Shown here: positions 61,401-64,000 of the stretch, in pieces
Layout: every line of letters begins with the position of its first letter
Position numbering within the stretch: the stretch's first letter is position 1
Source of the DNA: Bradyrhizobium yuanmingense
GTDB lineage: Bacteria; Pseudomonadota; Alphaproteobacteria; Rhizobiales; Xanthobacteraceae
DNA length: 64,000 bases
Assembly (NCBI RefSeq): GCF_900094575.1
Contig: NZ_FMAE01000007.1
Coordinates: forward strand, 186,001 to 250,000
Direction of reading: 5' to 3'
Notes under the pieces: generated by a model
Told to the model about the DNA's origin: nothing
Database searches by the model: none
The model's input: the letters and a program-made list of their open reading frames with translations, nothing else
Translations under genes and position numbers: made by a program

Positions 61401-62653
61401 CTGAATACACACTGGCAAATTATACGCTTCTGTCGAGCGGCTCTTCAATTAGCACGATCGCCGGTACAAGCAGCGCCGACACTCTCGCGGGGACCGGCGG
61501 CAACGATCTAATAGGAGAAAATGGTGGCGCCGACCTCATGACCGGTGGTCTTGGCGATGATACGTATATTGTCACGGATGCTAGCGCCCAAATCATTGAG
61601 GTTGCGGGGGGCGGGGTTGATACCGCGCGAGTATCGGTCTCCTACACGCTTTCCAACTACGTCGAAAATCTCATCCTGACCGGGGCCGCTACGATCAATG
61701 GGACCGGCAACAGCCAAGCTAACATCATCGTCGGGAATTCAGCTGCAAACGTCACCACTGGAGGACAAGGCAACGACATTCTTACGGGAGGTGGTGGTAG
61801 TGACAAGTTCGTGGTCAATCTGGGGGATGGATCTGACATCATCACTGATTTCGAAGTTGGGAGCGCAGGTGAGTATGATGTCGTTGCGCTAACGGGCTTT
61901 AGCTTTACCTCGTTCAGTGACATCAAATCATCGATGACCCAGGTCGGATTAGATGTCTACCTCGCGTTGACGCCGTATGAGACACTGGTCTTTCGCGGGG
62001 CAGCGATTTCCGATTTCGTGAGTGACAACTTCCAGCTTCCGGTAACTCTGCCAAGTAGCGGTACAGCCGCTAGCTACTGGAGCGGCACCCGGGCTGATCA
62101 GTACGTCTATGGCACCGCCATGAACGACAATCTCAAGACGGGTGGGACGGGCAACACTCTTGTCGGCGGTGCGGGCGACGACACCTATGTCGTCGGTTCT
62201 GCAAATGCCATCATTGTTGAGAAACCGGGCGAAGGTGTCGATACAGTTCAGGTGTGGGGTGTTTCGCAGACGCTCGCGCCAAATGTCGAAAATCTAAGCC
62301 TGATGCAAGGAGGCTTGAACGGAACGGGGAACGATCTTGCAAATCGAATGGCAGGGTCAAGTGGCAATGACATTCTCGACGGCGCAGGTGGCGATGATTG
62401 GCTGTTCGGAGGCGCAGGTAACGATACCTTTGTCTATATCAAGGGCAACGGGCACGATACGATTGCCGACTTCCATGTATATACAAGCTCTGTAGCCGAG
62501 CACGACAAACTACTCTTCAAGGGGTATGACGCTAGCGCGTATCTAACCGTTGAAGGAGATGAATGGGCCATTCATTATGCTGGAGGAATTGATAAGTTCA
62601 CGGTTGCGGGCGTCACGCATCTCGGTGCTCTGGATTATTCATTTGTTACATGA
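58457..62653 (+). CDS. Giant secreted RTX/cadherin-like/GH16 protein (ExsH-like glycanase)
   Basis: A 1398-residue protein, probably exported by a type I system and acting on the exopolysaccharide outside the cell. No N-terminal signal peptide is seen. Parts in order: an RTX-like block (GTSGNDVLFGGNGNDLLTG) near 23-130; three tandem cadherin-like (tandem-95) repeats of 97 residues near 129-415; a second and third RTX-type block to about 735; a GH16 domain near 740-980 with catalytic ELDVFE (E873, D875, E878); then further calcium-binding nonapeptide blocks (GNDILDGAGGDDWLFGG) to the C-terminus. S. meliloti ExsH is a comparable RTX/GH16 succinoglycan depolymerase. No secretion genes lie in the window. 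Confidence 0.85.
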   Translation: MAKSATPATSAKAQKVDYASIVTGTSGNDVLFGGNGNDLLTGAAGSDTFVISKGFGSDTISDLTGGAGGDVLRVENYGFASFAAFKAAAKQVGSDVVVSLSTSESLRLSNVKLNSLTAVNVLLRDDAINHAPVASSVTLTAGIEDVAYTINAATLLAGVADVDNSSLSITSVTVANGGGNIVNNGNGTWTYTPAANYNGPVSFNYTASDGSLTTTSTASLNLAAVNDAPAAKSVPLAAGMEDIAYTINAAALLAGVTDVDNSSLSITSVTVANGSGNIVNNGNGTWTYTPAANYNGPVSFNYTASDGSLTITSTASLNLAAVNDAPAAKSVTLAAGIEDVAYTINAAALLAGVTDVDNSSLSITSVTVANGSGDIVNNGNGTWTYTPAANYNGPVSFNYTASDGSLTTTSTASLTLAATQPSAPTSEILFGSSGNDVLIGGGASDLFVVAKGFGSDVVSDFQAGFGGDVLRVQNYGFATYANLFAAARQVGSDAVIALSSTETVTLKNVAVSSLVAANIQLDNPLPLSGTATYAPAAAVTGTIYGTSGNDKLQASGAAVTLVGGAADDTYIVYDRSTSVVEQAGQGIDTISGAKYDGYSLVNAPNVENLTLTGSNSAPATGNALDNIIIGNAGNNMIDGGLGDDVLTGAYGTDRFVIKAGNGNDVITDFTAGAGGDILQISGANFKTFADVKAAMTQAGTDVYLALENGERITLEHADVQNFVPANVDIVIPLSGLVKTFGDNFDSLSAGQDPSLTWRTSYAWSGSASYLLSGEQGVYVDSSFSGLPGTQASSSLGLNPFSIENGELLITAQPVPSTVSSYVGGAQFYTGMISSENSFVQTYGYFEMSAMLPSTTGAWPAFWLLPINGQYSAELDVFEAFGQDPDQVHWQVHSSTGSAAAPGAWANTTDLTSGMHTFAVKWTPYDLTFFVDGAQIAKAPTPADMNTAMYMIANLAMGGWAGAAAAGSTATLTIDSIEAYQLSEYTLANYTLLSSGSSISTIAGTSSADTLAGTGGNDLIGENGGADLMTGGLGDDTYIVTDASAQIIEVAGGGVDTARVSVSYTLSNYVENLILTGAATINGTGNSQANIIVGNSAANVTTGGQGNDILTGGGGSDKFVVNLGDGSDIITDFEVGSAGEYDVVALTGFSFTSFSDIKSSMTQVGLDVYLALTPYETLVFRGAAISDFVSDNFQLPVTLPSSGTAASYWSGTRADQYVYGTAMNDNLKTGGTGNTLVGGAGDDTYVVGSANAIIVEKPGEGVDTVQVWGVSQTLAPNVENLSLMQGGLNGTGNDLANRMAGSSGNDILDGAGGDDWLFGGAGNDTFVYIKGNGHDTIADFHVYTSSVAEHDKLLFKGYDASAYLTVEGDEWAIHYAGGIDKFTVAGVTHLGALDYSFVT
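58841..59703 (+). repeat. Three tandem 291-base repeats inside the RTX/GH16 gene
   Basis: Copies begin at 58841, 59132 and 59423, each 291 bases (97 codons), the last slightly short. Long stretches are identical between copies, for instance AACTACAATGGACC and GTCAACAATGGCAATGG in all three. Each encodes one cadherin-like domain (EDVAYTINAA...TWTYTPAANYNGPVS). The high DNA identity points to recent duplication or gene conversion. Confidence 0.85.
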
Positions 62654-63272
62654 GCGCGCGGTGGATAGATACTGTCGAACGGTTCGTCTCAGTTCGTCCG
62701 CTCTCGGCCGGAGACGGGGCCGGTTGTATCTTAGCCGCCGAATGCCTTAACCAGCGTGACAGATCACGAGCCTAGTGCTGAGCCAGCGATCATCTTCGGT
62801 TTCAAAGCCTTGAGCGCGCGTCCATTCTGGGCCGATGGCAGTAGTCCTCAAGAGTTCGTAATGATGGCGGCTCCAAAGCTAGGCTGCGGTAAGAACGGTA
62901 TCAGAACGACAAACTTCCAAATGGTATAACAGCGTGCCTGGTGCGGCCCGATCGTTCGCTCACGCCGAACTCGACATGATCTCAGCACGCGCGGGTGCGG
63001 TGTTGTGCTTCCGCCCGGAGATTCGGCCACTCTTGAGCTTGCCGTCTGCCAACTCAGCGTGGCACCGGCTCTCCGCGAACATTTCGACGCAGAAGGAGGA
63101 AGGCGCGCCGTTGAGCGTCGGGATCGACGCACAATTGAGGCCACGGCACAGGGCAATACGATAGCGCAAAAGAATACCGGCCTGAAAGGCGCTGCTCACG
63201 ACTGGGTTCTCGTCGGTCGTGAGGCATTCCGGCTAGGTTCCGCTTGGATCGCTCGCCTTTGGTCCGCGAAAA
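62654..63272. other. Region between the giant gene and gmd, no gene recognised
   Basis: About 620 bases. Open frames on both strands at 62848-63199 give products without recognisable domains. No T-rich hairpin was found right after the giant gene. The stretch may carry remnants of rearranged DNA, given that it lies next to a duplicated gmd end. Confidence 0.35.
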
Positions 63273-64000
63273 CTACTCGTGGCGCGGGTAATATCTAAAC
63301 CCGTGCTGCTTGATGAGCTCGTCGCGCTTTGCGGACCCGAGATCTTCCTTCATCATTTCTCGAACCAGGCTTTCGAACGACGTCTTGGGCTCCCAGCCGA
63401 GTTTCTGCTTGGCCTTTGACGGATCACCAAGAAGCGTCGCGACCTCAGTGGGGCGGAAATAGCGGGGATCGACGGAAACGATGCACTTGCCGGTCTTGGC
63501 GTCATATCCTTTTTCTTCGACGCCACTTCCTTCCCACCGGACCGTCATGCCGACTTCGTTTGCTGCGACATCGACAAACTCTCGGACCGAATGTTGCACG
63601 CCAGTAGCAATCACGAAATCCTCGGGCTTGTCCTGCTGCAGCATCAGCCATTGCATTTCGACGTAGTCGCGCGCGTGTCCCCAATCGCGCAAGGCATCCA
63701 GATTACCCAGATAAAGCCTTTCCTGCAGTCCCAAATGGATGCGCGCCAAAGCACGCGTGATCTTTCTGGTCACGAAGGTCTCGCCGCGGACCGGAGATTC
63801 GTGGTTGAAGAGGATGCCGTTGCAGGCATACATCCCATAGGCTTCGCGGTAATTGACCGTAATCCAGTAGGCATACAGCTTGGCGACCGCGTATGGTGAA
63901 CGCGGATAGAACGGCGTGGTCTCCTTCTGCGGGATGTCCTGGACCAATCCGTAAAGCTCGGATGTTGACGCTTGATAGAAGCGCGCCTTCCTCTCCAAGC
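63273..64000 (-). CDS. gmd: GDP-mannose 4,6-dehydratase (cut by right window edge)
   Basis: Gmd turns GDP-mannose into GDP-4-keto-6-deoxymannose, the substrate of Fcl. The visible 242 residues are the C-terminal two-thirds of the protein; the frame continues past the edge, so the NAD-binding N-terminus is missing from view. STSELYG holds the catalytic Thr/Glu and YAVAKLYAYW the Tyr-x3-Lys pair. NHESPRVRG-type sequence (FNHESPVRGETFVTRKI) is typical, as is GNLDALRDWGHARDYVE. It is intact where visible, unlike the copy at 57314. Together with fcl it gives the window a GDP-fucose pathway. Confidence 0.93.
   Translation of the reverse strand, partial: LERKARFYQASTSELYGLVQDIPQKETTPFYPRSPYAVAKLYAYWITVNYREAYGMYACNGILFNHESPVRGETFVTRKITRALARIHLGLQERLYLGNLDALRDWGHARDYVEMQWLMLQQDKPEDFVIATGVQHSVREFVDVAANEVGMTVRWEGSGVEEKGYDAKTGKCIVSVDPRYFRPTEVATLLGDPSKAKQKLGWEPKTSFESLVREMMKEDLGSAKRDELIKQHGFRYYPRHE

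Noticed and set aside
62848..63199. Overlapping frames on both strands between the giant gene and gmd
   Set aside because: No recognisable content and no ribosome sites; possible but unsupported.
57208..63272. Insertion sequence as the cause of the gmd duplication
   Set aside because: I looked for transposase-like frames and terminal inverted repeats in this stretch and saw none, though remnants could be too decayed to notice.

Overview
The window looks like chromosomal DNA of an alphaproteobacterium of the Bradyrhizobium group. Most genes are GC-rich. The gene content fits: protocatechuate and 4-hydroxybenzoate catabolism, a fused MFS/acyltransferase/acyl-ACP synthetase, a FecR-like protein paired with a CHASE2 adenylate cyclase, a rhizobial-style exopolysaccharide locus, and many small exported proteins typical of that group. 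The genus is inferred from memory of family content; no search was run.

Layout. 1-15 kb is metabolism: the end of tcuA and tcuB (tricarballylate oxidation), a three-domain lysophospholipid reacylation protein, a TetR regulator with twin palindromic operator candidates, a GGDEF protein, pncB, a LysR regulator divergent from pcaHG (protocatechuate 3,4-dioxygenase), a NYN-domain protein, and an AraC regulator divergent from pobA (4-hydroxybenzoate hydroxylase). PobA makes protocatechuate and PcaHG cleaves its ring, so the two loci form consecutive steps. 15-22 kb is signalling: a CHASE2 adenylate cyclase with its FecR-like partner, an HD-GYP remnant, a GrlR-like protein, a CHRD protein, a VanZ-like protein and a CSS-EAL phosphodiesterase. 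22-29 kb holds small conserved, mostly exported or membrane proteins of unknown function.

29-64 kb is an exopolysaccharide (EPS) region. It contains a PPP-family phosphatase, a transglutaminase-like cysteine protease, an outer-membrane export lipoprotein (OPX), an ExoP-type co-polymerase/tyrosine kinase with two coupled unknown genes, three GT2 and two GT4 glycosyltransferases, a Wzx flippase, three Wzy/O-antigen-ligase-like proteins, a polyprenyl-phosphate hexose-1-phosphate transferase, two family-16 glycosidases, an orphan substrate-binding-like protein, and GDP-fucose genes (fcl, gmd). The expected flow is: the phosphotransferase primes the lipid carrier, GTs extend the unit, Wzx flips it, Wzy polymerises it, ExoP and OPX control length and export, and GH16 enzymes trim the product.

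The most notable points are these. A low-GC glycosyltransferase cassette has edges that appear to lie inside exoP and inside the phosphotransferase gene. A decayed gmd copy sits 6 kb from the intact one, bracketing a 1398-residue RTX/cadherin-like/GH16 protein that itself carries three nearly identical 291-bp repeats. An HD-GYP C-terminal fragment has no N-terminus. No tRNA, rRNA, CRISPR array or insertion sequence was recognised.
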